NCBI GenBank assembly: GCA_040006755.1
Contig: JBDTWJ010000001.1
Span: 1-64,000, forward strand
DNA: 64,000 nucleotides
Direction: 5' to 3'
DNA from: JAENVT01 sp040006755
Lineage (GTDB): Bacteria; Actinomycetota; Acidimicrobiia; Acidimicrobiales; Ilumatobacteraceae
How positions within the stretch are numbered: position 1 is the stretch's first letter; each line of letters begins with the position of its first letter. Positions 51,566 to 60,491 of the stretch are shown in pieces. A program made the position numbers and the translations under genes. Under the pieces are notes generated by a model. It was given only the letters and a program-made list of their open reading frames with translations, did not search any database and was not told where the DNA came from.

Positions 51566-51608
51566 GCGATGAGAGATGTGCGGAAGGCACCGGCTCATCT
51601 CTCATCGC
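51566..51608. repeat. Palindromic repeat unit, type 2, overlapping the hutU stop codon
   Basis: Left arm GCGATGAGAGATGTGCGG, right arm CCGGCTCATCTCTCATCGC. It is a single copy of the family seen at 193 and 24203. Read on the minus strand, its right arm supplies the last four codons and the stop of hutU (GAT GAG AGA TGA). It fills the hutU-def gap. Confidence 0.88.
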
Positions 51609-53259
51609 CTTCGGTCATCGGAATGCGGACACCGCGTTCGGCGGCGACCTCGGTTGCCCGTTCGTAGCCGGCGTCGGCGTGTCGGATCACACCCATGCCC
51701 GGATCGGTGACCAACACTCGCGACAGCTTCTCTGCGGCCAGGTCGGTGCCATCCGCGACGACAACCATCCCCGCATGGATCGAACGTCCGATGCCGACCC
51801 CACCACCGTGGTGGATGCTGACCCACGTCGCGCCGCTCGACGTGTTGACGAGCGCATTCAGCAGCGGCCAATCGGCGATCGCATCGCTGCCATCGGCCAT
51901 TGCCTCGGTCTCGCGGTACGGCGACGCGACCGAGCCGGAGTCGAGATGGTCGCGACCGATCACGATGGGCGCCGACACCTCGCCGCTGCGAACCATTTCG
52001 TTGAACCGCAGACCCAGCCGATGCCGCTCGCCGTAGCCCAGCCAGCAGATCCGCGCCGGCAGTCCCTGGAACGCCACCCGCTCGCTCGCCAACTTGATCC
52101 ACCGGTGCAGACCCTCGTCGTCGGGGAACTCCTTCAGCACCGCGCGATCGGTGGCGGCGATGTCGGCCGGATCACCCGACAGTGCCACCCATCGGAACGG
52201 GCCCTTGCCCTCGCAGAACAGGGGCCGAATGTACGCCGGCAGGAAGCCGGGATAGTCGAACGCCCGGTCGAAGCCGCCGAGCTTGGCCTCAGTGCGCAGG
52301 CTGTTGCCATAGTCGAAGACCTCGCTGCCTTTGTCGAGGAAGCCAACCATCGCCCGGCAGTGGGTCGCCATGCTCTCACGAGCGCGGCGGATGAGCTCTT
52401 GCGAATCGTTGCGCGCAAGTTCTGCGGTGGCCTCCGGCGTCAGATCCGCTGGAACGTAGCTGAGTGGATCGTGAGCACTGGTCTGATCGGTGACGATGTC
52501 GGCAGGGAAATCCATCTCGAGGAGCTGCGGAAGAAGGATCGCCGCGTTGCCGACGAGACCGACCGACACCGCACGTTTCTCGTCGCGAGCTTGGACGCAA
52601 CGGGCGACCGCGTCGTCCAACGAATCGGCCACTTCGTCGAGATAGCGGGTCTCGACACGTCGTGCGACACGCGACGCATCGACGTCGATGCACAACGCCA
52701 CGCCGTCGTTCATGGTAACGGCCAACGGTTGGGCGCCTCCCATGCCGCCCAGCCCTGCGGTCAGCGTGATCGTGCCGGCGAGTGAGCCACCGAACTTTCG
52801 GCGGCCGATCTCGGCGAAGCATTCGTACGTACCTTGCAGGATTCCTTGGGTGCCGATGTAGATCCACGATCCAGCAGTCATCTGTCCATACATCGTCAAA
52901 CCCATGGCCTCGAGGCGGCGGAACTCCTCCCAAGTGCCCCACTCCGGCACGAGATTGGAGTTGGCGATCAACACCCGCGGTGCCCATTCGTTGGTGCGGA
53001 AAACACCAACCGGCTTGCCCGACTGCACCAACATTGTTTCGTCGTCGGCCAACGTCGTGAGCGTTCGGACGATCGCGTCGAAGGCGTCCCACGAACGCGC
53101 CGCGCGTCCGGTTCCCCCGTACACCACGAGATCGTCAGGTCGTTCCGCTACCTCGGGGTCGAGGTTGTTCATCAACATGCGCATGGCAGCCTCCTGCTGC
53201 CAACCGCGGCAGGTCAACTCCGTGCCTCGTGGTGCCCGTACAGGCCGTGGTCCTGACAT
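51595..53259 (-). CDS. hutU: Urocanate hydratase
   Basis: 554 residues. Second enzyme of histidine breakdown, hydrating urocanate with a tightly bound NAD. Visible signatures: NNLDPEVAERPDDLVVYGGTGRAARSWD, GLGGMGGAQPLAVTMNDGVALCIDVD (NAD region) and the conserved PARICWLGYGERHRLGL with the catalytic cysteine. ATG 53259 has an AAGGG ribosome site and the conserved N-terminus; the longer frame is a hutH shadow. The last residues GDER come from the palindromic repeat. Confidence 0.96.
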   Translation of the reverse strand: MSGPRPVRAPRGTELTCRGWQQEAAMRMLMNNLDPEVAERPDDLVVYGGTGRAARSWDAFDAIVRTLTTLADDETMLVQSGKPVGVFRTNEWAPRVLIANSNLVPEWGTWEEFRRLEAMGLTMYGQMTAGSWIYIGTQGILQGTYECFAEIGRRKFGGSLAGTITLTAGLGGMGGAQPLAVTMNDGVALCIDVDASRVARRVETRYLDEVADSLDDAVARCVQARDEKRAVSVGLVGNAAILLPQLLEMDFPADIVTDQTSAHDPLSYVPADLTPEATAELARNDSQELIRRARESMATHCRAMVGFLDKGSEVFDYGNSLRTEAKLGGFDRAFDYPGFLPAYIRPLFCEGKGPFRWVALSGDPADIAATDRAVLKEFPDDEGLHRWIKLASERVAFQGLPARICWLGYGERHRLGLRFNEMVRSGEVSAPIVIGRDHLDSGSVASPYRETEAMADGSDAIADWPLLNALVNTSSGATWVSIHHGGGVGIGRSIHAGMVVVADGTDLAAEKLSRVLVTDPGMGVIRHADAGYERATEVAAERGVRIPMTEGDER

Positions 53260-53296
53260 CTCGTTTCCCTTCAAATCGGCTCGGCGCCTCGTGTTC

Positions 53297-54817
53297 TCAG
53301 TCCAACGGTCCGGTGAGTCGCTCGACCGCCGCCAACATCTCACCGCTCATCACCAACGCCTCGGCCCGAGCGAGTTCCGGCGACAGCCACCGGTCGGGCC
53401 CAGCTCCGGGCACACCAGCTTCGCGCAACGCTGCCACCGCGGCACCGGTTGCCGCCGCCGGTTGCACCGGTTGTCGCAGTTCAATGCCGCGCGCCGCGCA
53501 GACCAGTTCGCAGGCGACAATCCTGCCGAGGTTCGCAACCGACCTGCGCAATTTGCGGGCAGCACCCCAGCCCATCGAAACGTGGTCCTCCTGCATCGCC
53601 GAGGTCGGAAGTGAATCGACGCTGGCGGGCGAGGCGAGGCGCCGGTTCTCCGCGACCATCGCCGCCTGCGTGTAGTGGGCGATCATCATTCCCGAGTTGA
53701 CGCCGGCATCCTCGGCGAGGAACGGCGGCAACCCATGCGAGCGCGCCCGATCGAGCATGCGGTCGGTGCGGCGCTCGGCGATGGAGCCAACCTCGGCAGC
53801 CGCGATGGCGAGGAAGTCGCAAGCGAACCCCACCGGCGCGCCGTGAAAGTGACCGCATGATTCCACGCGTCCGTCGGGCAGCACGCTGGGGTTGTCGATC
53901 GCCGACATCAGCTCGATCTCGGCAACGGAGCGGGCAAAGGTGATGGTGTCGCGTGCCGCACCGTGCACCTGCGGCGTGCAGCGCAGTGAGTACGCGTCCT
54001 GCACGCGCGGGTCGTCGGTGCGATGGCTGGCGACGATTGGGCTGCTGTCGAGGAGCCGCCGAAGATTTGCGGCCGACACGGTCTGGCCTGGTTGCGGACG
54101 CAATGCCATGAGGTCGGCCGCGAACGCACGATCGGTAGCCATCAGGGCCTCGACGCTCATCGCCGCAGCAATGTCGGCCGTGCGCACGAGCATGTCGAGA
54201 TCGGCCAGCGCCAGCACCAGCATCCCCAACATGCCGTCGGTTCCGTTGATGAGCGCCAGTCCCTCTTTCGGCTGCAGCGTGACCGGTTGAATGCCAGCGG
54301 CGGCCATCGCCTCGGCGCACTCACCCTCGCCGATCAGCGCGAGCCCGACATGAGACAACGGGGCGAGGTCGCCGCTGGCACCGAGCGATCCGTGCTCGTA
54401 CACAGCGGGGATGATGTCGGCATTCAGTAGCGCCAGGATCGTGTCGACCACGACTCGTCGCACACCACTGAAACCCATCGCCAGCGTACGTGCCCTGAGC
54501 AACATCATCGCCCGCACGACCTCCGGTTCCACGGGCGGACCCATCCCTGCGGCGTGCGAGCGGATGAGGGCGCGTTGCAGCTCCTCGCGTCGTTCAGGCG
54601 GGATCACCGTGGTGGCGAGCGAACCAAAGCCAGTCGAGATCCCGTACACGGCCTCGTCGCGGTGGGCGAGACGCTCGACGATTGCGGCGCTGCGGTTGAT
54701 TGCGTCGACGGCTGACTCGTCGAGCGCAACTTTGGAGCCGCGGCGAGCGACGGCCACGACGTCGACGGCGCTCACGCCGGTTGCCCCCAGGACGACCTCA
54801 TCTGCCGCAGCTTTCAT
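53297..54817 (-). CDS. hutH: Histidine ammonia-lyase
   Basis: 506 residues. First enzyme of the pathway, releasing ammonia from histidine to give urocanate. The MIO cofactor triad Ala-Ser-Gly is at 147-149 in GSLGASGDLAPLSH; Y58 in VYGISTGFGSL is the conserved catalytic tyrosine. ATG 54817 is the family start; the long frame beyond it is an antisense shadow of the CoxL-like gene. First gene of the leftward hut operon. The promoter must lie in the 36 bases shared with the divergent molybdoenzyme gene or within that gene. Confidence 0.97.
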   Translation of the reverse strand: MKAAADEVVLGATGVSAVDVVAVARRGSKVALDESAVDAINRSAAIVERLAHRDEAVYGISTGFGSLATTVIPPERREELQRALIRSHAAGMGPPVEPEVVRAMMLLRARTLAMGFSGVRRVVVDTILALLNADIIPAVYEHGSLGASGDLAPLSHVGLALIGEGECAEAMAAAGIQPVTLQPKEGLALINGTDGMLGMLVLALADLDMLVRTADIAAAMSVEALMATDRAFAADLMALRPQPGQTVSAANLRRLLDSSPIVASHRTDDPRVQDAYSLRCTPQVHGAARDTITFARSVAEIELMSAIDNPSVLPDGRVESCGHFHGAPVGFACDFLAIAAAEVGSIAERRTDRMLDRARSHGLPPFLAEDAGVNSGMMIAHYTQAAMVAENRRLASPASVDSLPTSAMQEDHVSMGWGAARKLRRSVANLGRIVACELVCAARGIELRQPVQPAAATGAAVAALREAGVPGAGPDRWLSPELARAEALVMSGEMLAAVERLTGPLD

Positions 54818-54853
54818 CAGTGGGTAACTTACGTTGCCGGGTAGCGTGCGGCT

Positions 54854-57253
54854 ATGGCTGGTTCGATTCTTGGCACGCGTGTGCTGCGCACGGAAGACCC
54901 CGATCTGCTGTTCGGCACTGCCGAATACGTCGACGATCTCGACCTCGGCAACGAGCTCCAGGTGGTGTTCGTCAGATCCGAGATGGCGCACGCGCTCATC
55001 ACAGCCATCGACACCTCGGCGGCGAAGGAGGCGCCCGGCGTCGTTGCCGTGCTGACTGCCGCTGACCTCGGCCTCACACCGTTTCAGAGCATGGCCACCG
55101 TTCACGACGACTTCGCCCGACCACCGCTGGCCACCGATCGCGTCCGTTTCGTCGGTGAGGCCATCGTCGCCGTGCTGGCCGAGACGCTCGCGCAGGCGAA
55201 GGACGCCGCCGACATGGTGATCGTCGACTACGAACCGCTGCCTGCCGTGGTCGCCGCGGAGGATGCGCTGGCCGAAGGCGCGCCCGTCCTGTTCGAGGCG
55301 CACGGCGACAACATCGCTGTTGGCACCACCGATCCGGTCAACGGCGATCTCTTCGGCGACGCCGACGTAGTCGTGCGCGGCCGTTACATCAACCAGCGCA
55401 TCGCGGTCGCACCGATGGAGCCCCATGCCGCGGCCTCGGCCATCGACACCGATGGCCGCCTGCTGGTCTACGGATCCACGCAGATGCCGCATTTGATGCA
55501 CAACCTGCTGGCCCGCGCCCTGGGGATCGGCAAGGACGAGATCCGGGTAGTCGTCCCATTCGTCGGTGGCGGCTTCGGTGGCAAGGCGGGTCTATACCCC
55601 GAGCAGGTGGTCGTCGCCGCTGCGGCCAGGCTGACGCAGCGGCCCATCGTGTGGACGTCGACGCGCAGCGAAGACATGCTGGCGCTATCGCACAGTCGTG
55701 GGCAGATCCAGTACGTCGAGCTCGGCTGCAAGCGCGATGGCACCTTCACGGGGCTTCGCGTCCGCCTTGTCGGCGACGGAGGTGCGTATCCCGGCATTGG
55801 TGCGTTCCTGCCGCAAGGCACGCGCAGAATGTCGAACGGCACATATCGATTCACCGGTATCCAGTGCGACGTCGTGGTCGCCGCGACCAACACCACACCG
55901 ATGGGCGCATACCGCGGCGCCGGGCGTCCCGAGGCGACAGCCATGCTCGAACGCATCGTCGATCAGGCGTCCATCGAGTTGGGCATCGATCCCATCGAAC
56001 TGCGCCGCCGCAACCTGCTGGCCGACGACGTCTTCCCCTTCCTCACGCTCACCGGCATCACGTACGACAGCGGCGCCTACAGCAGACCGCTCGACGCGGT
56101 TGCGAAGTGGGCCGGCTACGACGAACTGCGACGAGAACAGGTTGCTCGACGCGCCAGCGGCGACCGCAAACTGCTAGGCATCGGCGTCTCGACATACGTT
56201 GAGATCACGGCCGGCGGCGGCACCAGCGAGTACGGAGCCGTGCAGGTGCACGACGACGGCTCCGCGACGGTGCTTGCTGGCACGTCGGCTCATGGTCAGG
56301 GTCACCAGACAGCGTTCGCGATGATCGTCAGCGATCAGACCGGCATCCCCATCGATCGCATTCGGCTGCAGGCCGTCGACACCGATGTGGTGCGCAGCGG
56401 TGGTGGCACCGGTGGCTCGCGTTCTCTTCAACTCGGCGGTTCAGCCGTCCTGCGTGCCACCGAATCGCTCGTCGACAAGGCCAAGCATCTTGCCGCACAC
56501 ATGCTCGAGGCCGATGTTGGCGACATCGTGGTCGATACCACCACCGGCACGTTGGGGGTTGCCGGTGTGCCGACGACCGGTCTCGATTGGGCGGCCTTGG
56601 CAACAGCAGCGGCGACCGCCGACGGCGTCATCGACCACTCCGATGGCACCCTCGGGCTCGCTGCCCAACTGGATTTCGATCAGGGCGAAGCCACCTTTCC
56701 TTTTGGCGCGCACATCGCCGTCGTCGAGGTCGATCAAGACACCGGCAAGGTCACGCTGTTGCGACACATCGCCGTCGACGACTGCGGCACCGTGTTGAAT
56801 CCGTTGCTGGTCGAAGGCCAGCAACACGGCGGCGTCGCTGCCGGCATCAGCCAGACGTTGTACGAGCAGGTGATCTACGACGACGACGGCAACCCGCTCA
56901 CCGGAAACTTCATGGACTACGCGATCCCGTCTGCCGCCGAGTTCCCCAACTTCGAGGTGCACAGCACGGAGACACCCACGCCGTTGAACCCGCTCGGCGC
57001 GAAGGGCATCGGCGAGGCCAGCACCATCGGCAGCACGCCCGCAGTTCAGAACGCGGTCATCGATGCCGTCGCCCATCTCGGCGTGCGCCACATCGATCTG
57101 CCGTGCACCAGCCAAACGGTGTGGCGCACCATCCGCGACGCCGAAGCGGGCACGCTCGCCGACCCGTGGGTCGAGCCACCAACGGTCTTCAGCCGAATTG
57201 CCGCGAACCAAGAAGTGGACGAAGCCGGGCTCAACGCGGCCGAGGGAATCTGA
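54854..57253 (+). CDS. CoxL-like molybdopterin-binding large subunit (form II type), orphan
   Basis: 799 residues of the xanthine dehydrogenase / aerobic CO dehydrogenase large-subunit family. It has the ILGTRVLRTEDPDLLFG opening and the VPFVGGGFGGKAGLYPEQ molybdopterin loop. The active-site loop AYRGAGR (352-358) is the form II version, not the AYRCSFR of true CO dehydrogenase. The catalytic glutamate is in GAKGIGEAST. The Fe-S (CoxS) and FAD (CoxM) subunits that normally accompany it are absent on both sides. Substrate unknown; being divergent from hutH may point to a nitrogen heterocycle. Confidence 0.9.
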   Translation: MAGSILGTRVLRTEDPDLLFGTAEYVDDLDLGNELQVVFVRSEMAHALITAIDTSAAKEAPGVVAVLTAADLGLTPFQSMATVHDDFARPPLATDRVRFVGEAIVAVLAETLAQAKDAADMVIVDYEPLPAVVAAEDALAEGAPVLFEAHGDNIAVGTTDPVNGDLFGDADVVVRGRYINQRIAVAPMEPHAAASAIDTDGRLLVYGSTQMPHLMHNLLARALGIGKDEIRVVVPFVGGGFGGKAGLYPEQVVVAAAARLTQRPIVWTSTRSEDMLALSHSRGQIQYVELGCKRDGTFTGLRVRLVGDGGAYPGIGAFLPQGTRRMSNGTYRFTGIQCDVVVAATNTTPMGAYRGAGRPEATAMLERIVDQASIELGIDPIELRRRNLLADDVFPFLTLTGITYDSGAYSRPLDAVAKWAGYDELRREQVARRASGDRKLLGIGVSTYVEITAGGGTSEYGAVQVHDDGSATVLAGTSAHGQGHQTAFAMIVSDQTGIPIDRIRLQAVDTDVVRSGGGTGGSRSLQLGGSAVLRATESLVDKAKHLAAHMLEADVGDIVVDTTTGTLGVAGVPTTGLDWAALATAAATADGVIDHSDGTLGLAAQLDFDQGEATFPFGAHIAVVEVDQDTGKVTLLRHIAVDDCGTVLNPLLVEGQQHGGVAAGISQTLYEQVIYDDDGNPLTGNFMDYAIPSAAEFPNFEVHSTETPTPLNPLGAKGIGEASTIGSTPAVQNAVIDAVAHLGVRHIDLPCTSQTVWRTIRDAEAGTLADPWVEPPTVFSRIAANQEVDEAGLNAAEGI

Positions 57254-57269
57254 CCGATACGCTGGTGCA

Positions 57270-58133
57270 ATGCCTGAAGGCGACACGATCAGGCGGTTGG
57301 CCGACAGGATCGGCCGTCGGTTCATCGGCGAGCGATGTGTCCGTTGCGTCACCAGGGACCCGCGGTTGTCTGGAGTCGATCTCGCAGGTGCGGCTGTCAC
57401 CGAGGTCGACGCCGTCGGCAAGCACCTGCTGATCAGGTTCGACAACGGCAACACGTTGCATTCGCATCTCCGGATGACGGGATCGTGGACGGTTGGCCCG
57501 GCTGCGCGGGAACCGGAATGGCGACGACGGATCGAGTTGTGGATGGAGAGTGGCCGGCTCACGGGCATCGACCTCCCGATCGTAGAGGTACTGCCGACAG
57601 TGCAGGAGAAGACCATCGTCGGTCACCTCGGGCCAGACCTGTGCGGGCCTGGTGCGCCCGATCTCGAGGAGGTGATTGAACGCCTGCAGCACGATCCGCT
57701 TGCGCCACTGGCGGCAGCGTTGCTCGATCAGCGCAACGTGGCCGGCTTCGGCAACGTCTATGCCGTCGAGGTGCCATTCATTGCGGGCGTCTCGCCCAAT
57801 CAGCCGATCGGCGCCATCCAGGGCTTGCAGGTTCTCGTGGGCACCGGCACCGCGCTGATCCGCACAAATGCCGAGCGCGGTCCACAGAACACAACAGGTC
57901 GCCGGCTGGCTACGCCGGATCAGTGGATCTATGCACATCGCGGCCGGCCGTGCCCCATCTGCGGCACCACCTTGGACGGTTGCGGGGAGCGCGACAGTCC
58001 GTGGCGGCGAACATCGGTGTGGTGCCCGAGTTGTCAACGGGTCGATGACGTGCGGCCGGTCGACTGGGCACGAGTCGTCAAGTTGCTCGCCCTCCACCCG
58101 GCGCGTCGTCAGGCCTCGTTTCCCAAGCCCTAA
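57270..58133 (+). CDS. nei: Fpg/Nei family DNA glycosylase (Nei-like)
   Basis: 287 residues. Catalytic N-terminal PEGDT (P2, E3), beta-elimination lysine K51 in GKHLLIRF, the H2TH region LLDQRNVAGFGNVYAVEVPF, and a C-terminal zinc finger with C228, C231, C252 and C255. MPEGDTI and the GKHLLI variant favour the endonuclease VIII (Nei) side, acting on oxidised pyrimidines. It starts 16 bases after the molybdoenzyme gene. A longer upstream frame is a shadow. Confidence 0.93.
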   Translation: MPEGDTIRRLADRIGRRFIGERCVRCVTRDPRLSGVDLAGAAVTEVDAVGKHLLIRFDNGNTLHSHLRMTGSWTVGPAAREPEWRRRIELWMESGRLTGIDLPIVEVLPTVQEKTIVGHLGPDLCGPGAPDLEEVIERLQHDPLAPLAAALLDQRNVAGFGNVYAVEVPFIAGVSPNQPIGAIQGLQVLVGTGTALIRTNAERGPQNTTGRRLATPDQWIYAHRGRPCPICGTTLDGCGERDSPWRRTSVWCPSCQRVDDVRPVDWARVVKLLALHPARRQASFPKP

Positions 58134-58686
58134 GTCCCAGATCCGGGTCCAACTGTCCACTGGAGTTGCGGGTATTGCCCGACCGTCCCACACGCCTGCC
58201 TCTGACGGCCGTTCAGATCGTCGAGCCAAGTGTCGACTTTTGTGACGTTGATCAACATCAGGAGGACATCGATGGCCGATCTCGAGCATCCAGTCACATA
58301 CGTCGCTCAGTTGTGGCCAATGTGAGCTGAGCCGACGAGCCATCCAGTTCGACGCCCTATTTGCGTCGCCGCCGACCCGGGCAATCTGGGCAGGGCATCC
58401 ATCGGGCAAGACCTCCAGCTCTTCGGCGAGCACCAGCCGACCGGCGCGGCCCATGCCGCGAGAATTGGCGTCTTACCCGAGCCGGCCGAAGCAACGACGA
58501 GCGTACCTCAAGACGGTCATCGAAGCAGCAGCGGGCGGAGTCGTTGGGGCAGCTCACGCTGCCCCGATCGGGCAATATCCGGCCACGAAGGAGCCGTGAT
58601 TTTCACTATCTCACAAAGGGATAGTGTGATCGTCGCCATGACGGCTTCTCAATCGCCGTCACCGGCACATCTCTTGAAAGGGGACC
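58134..58686. other. Gene-poor stretch with decayed coding remnants
   Basis: About 550 bases without a convincing gene. At 58272 an ATG with a very good AGGAGG site upstream opens only 17 codons (MADLEHPVTYVAQLWPM, then stop). At 58453-58599 a 48-codon frame ends with protein-like sequence (RRAYLKTVIEAAAGG, then VVGAAHAAPIGQYPATKEP). Both look like parts of one or more broken genes; I cannot name them. The hairpin at 58604 lies near the right end. Confidence 0.5.
58604..58626. promoter_or_regulatory. Inverted repeat upstream of the 58687 gene
   Basis: CACTATC (58604-58610) and GATAGTG (58620-58626) form a perfect 7-bp stem with a 9-base loop. It lies 60 bases before the next start codon, in locally AT-richer DNA, so it may be an operator or a terminator of the decayed gene to its left. 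Confidence 0.45.
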
Positions 58687-59319
58687 ATGATGCTGATGTT
58701 CGCACGTCTCGTCACACTGACGGGCAGTCCACGAAAGTCGATGCCGTGGGCGATGGGGATCACCGAATACGTCAATAGCCACAGCCCACTCTCGGTCACA
58801 TGCTGGGCGGGTAGCTTCGGCTATCCGATCGGCACGGTGGCGTGGACCGCCATGGTCGAGTCAGAAGCCGCACTCGCCGCCGGCACCGGTGCGCTGCTCG
58901 CTGATCCTGGCTATCTCGACCTCGTCGAATCGGCGCAGGACCTGATCTCTAGCCCGGGTCACGACGTTCTGCGCGAGGCCATCTATGGCGAACCAGGTGA
59001 TCCCCCACCGATCGGCGCGGTCGCCACGGTCACGACAGCTACAGCGATCGTCGACCGCATGGGCGACGCGCTTGGGTGGGCCGTCGAGATCGCCCAACAC
59101 GTCGAAGGAGTAGTCGGTTCGTCGGTCGGCGTACTGACCGACGTGTTCGGGACGATGGGCGGAATCGCCTGGATCGGCAGCCAGCCCGATGTCGCGGCTG
59201 CCGACGCAGCGCGAGCGAAGCTCAACGCAGACGGCGACTACTTGAAGCGGATTGCCGGCTCGAAGGATCTGTTCATCAACGGCTCAGGCCATATCAGCCA
59301 GGCGACACGCATCGCCTGA
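58687..59319 (+). CDS. Uncharacterised protein, 210 residues
   Basis: MMLMFARLVTLTGSPRKSMPWAMGITEYVNSHSPLSVTCW opens the protein; the rest mixes Ala/Gly/Val-rich helices with short strands (VGSSVGVLTDVFGTMGGIAWIGSQPD). The first and second halves could each be a ferredoxin-like alpha/beta unit, as in stress-response dimeric barrel proteins, but this is only a fold-level guess. GAAAGGGG lies just before the ATG. No transmembrane helix or signal peptide evident. Family not recognised. Confidence 0.7.
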   Translation: MMLMFARLVTLTGSPRKSMPWAMGITEYVNSHSPLSVTCWAGSFGYPIGTVAWTAMVESEAALAAGTGALLADPGYLDLVESAQDLISSPGHDVLREAIYGEPGDPPPIGAVATVTTATAIVDRMGDALGWAVEIAQHVEGVVGSSVGVLTDVFGTMGGIAWIGSQPDVAAADAARAKLNADGDYLKRIAGSKDLFINGSGHISQATRIA

Positions 59320-59348
59320 CAGGCGCCACAATCAGTGAGTGCCAAACC

Positions 59349-60485
59349 TTAGTGATCATGTTCGGCGCGGTGCCGGGCCAGCGGATCGTCACCGAAGTCG
59401 CCTCGTGGATCGCGCCACACGCTGTGCACGTGGTTGGCGTCGCGTGCTGAATTGTCGTACTCGGCAAGGATCGTCGGGCCATGCAGCCGGTAGTAGTGGG
59501 GCTGGCCCGGCTCCAGGCCGCCTGCCCACAACAGGTGGACGTCGCCGAGCGCGTCACCGGCGAACTTCGCTGCCTCCTCGTCGGCAATGTCATCGGGCAA
59601 ACGGTCGACATACAGCCGCAGCAGCGCGTCGAGCATCCCGCGTTGGTCAGCGTTCATCGCCGTAGCCGCCAATCCTTTCGGCTGATGAGTGAACGACATC
59701 GCTTCCAGATCATCGGGCGTCACGCCGGTCGACTCGACGAGCCAGTCTTGAGCGCGCTGTAGATGAACCCCCACCTCACCATCGAACTCTTCCCGAAAGA
59801 TGAGTGGAAGAGGAATCGGCCGATCGTTGTCGGCGAGCGACGATCGGTTGCCGCCGACCAGATCAGGCGGTGCGTGTGTGACGACGGCGATGCGACGCTG
59901 ATCGTCCGACAGCGAGCGGGCCAACTCACGCCCGAGGTCCTCGACACCAGCGAGCGGTCGCAAGAGGTGGGGTCCGAGGAGCGGCGAGCTTGCTGGATCG
60001 GCCCCGAAGAACAACGGCGTCGCGCTGCTGAGAACACCATCGATGACTGTGAAGCTCAGCGAAACGTGGTGTCCGCCGAGGCGCCAACTCCACGTGCCGC
60101 TCGACGACGGAGCGCCGAAGAACCGCACGAAATACATCAGCGGATCGCGTCCGCGCGGCCGGTCGAACGATGCTGTGAAGCCCTCGAGTTGATCGAGCAC
60201 GTTCTCCAGGCCCATGATCGTCGACACAGTCACAAAGCCGGGAGTCGACAGTCCACTCGCCAGCAGACGGAACATCAGGCGATGCTGCGCTTGAGTCATT
60301 GCCGCCAACGTCAGCCCGCCGTGATCGGTCGGTGTGTAGAACCACAATCGACGCTCGTCGTCGGCGGGGAAAGGGAACAGCGCCAGCTTGCGCTGCGAGT
60401 CGTCGAGCGAATCGATCAGTCGATCGGCCTCCTCGCACATCAGGGCAGCTACACGAGTTCGTGCGGGAGTTGGCGTCTCATCCAT
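59349..60485 (-). CDS. DUF3500 family protein
   Basis: 378 residues. LDDSQRKLALFPFPADDERRLWFYTPTDHGGLTLAAMTQAQHRLMFRLLASGLS is the DUF3500 N-terminus; the core has YFVRFFGAPSSSGTWSWRLGGHHVSLSFTVIDG, and the end has HLLWAGGLEPGQPHYYRLHGPTILAEYDN. Function unknown; family members often accompany catabolic genes. It begins six bases after the FAD monooxygenase stop and is the last gene of a leftward operon. Confidence 0.88.
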   Translation of the reverse strand: MDETPTPARTRVAALMCEEADRLIDSLDDSQRKLALFPFPADDERRLWFYTPTDHGGLTLAAMTQAQHRLMFRLLASGLSTPGFVTVSTIMGLENVLDQLEGFTASFDRPRGRDPLMYFVRFFGAPSSSGTWSWRLGGHHVSLSFTVIDGVLSSATPLFFGADPASSPLLGPHLLRPLAGVEDLGRELARSLSDDQRRIAVVTHAPPDLVGGNRSSLADNDRPIPLPLIFREEFDGEVGVHLQRAQDWLVESTGVTPDDLEAMSFTHQPKGLAATAMNADQRGMLDALLRLYVDRLPDDIADEEAAKFAGDALGDVHLLWAGGLEPGQPHYYRLHGPTILAEYDNSARDANHVHSVWRDPRGDFGDDPLARHRAEHDH

Positions 60486-60491
60486 GGTTGC

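Noticed and set aside
54818..55501. Long N-terminal extension of the hutH frame
   Set aside because: HutH proteins start at about ATG 54817; the extension is antisense to the CoxL-like gene and shows no family sequence.
54854..57253. Calling the CoxL-like gene a CO dehydrogenase
   Set aside because: The active-site loop is AYRGAGR (form II) rather than AYRCSFR, and coxM and coxS are absent.
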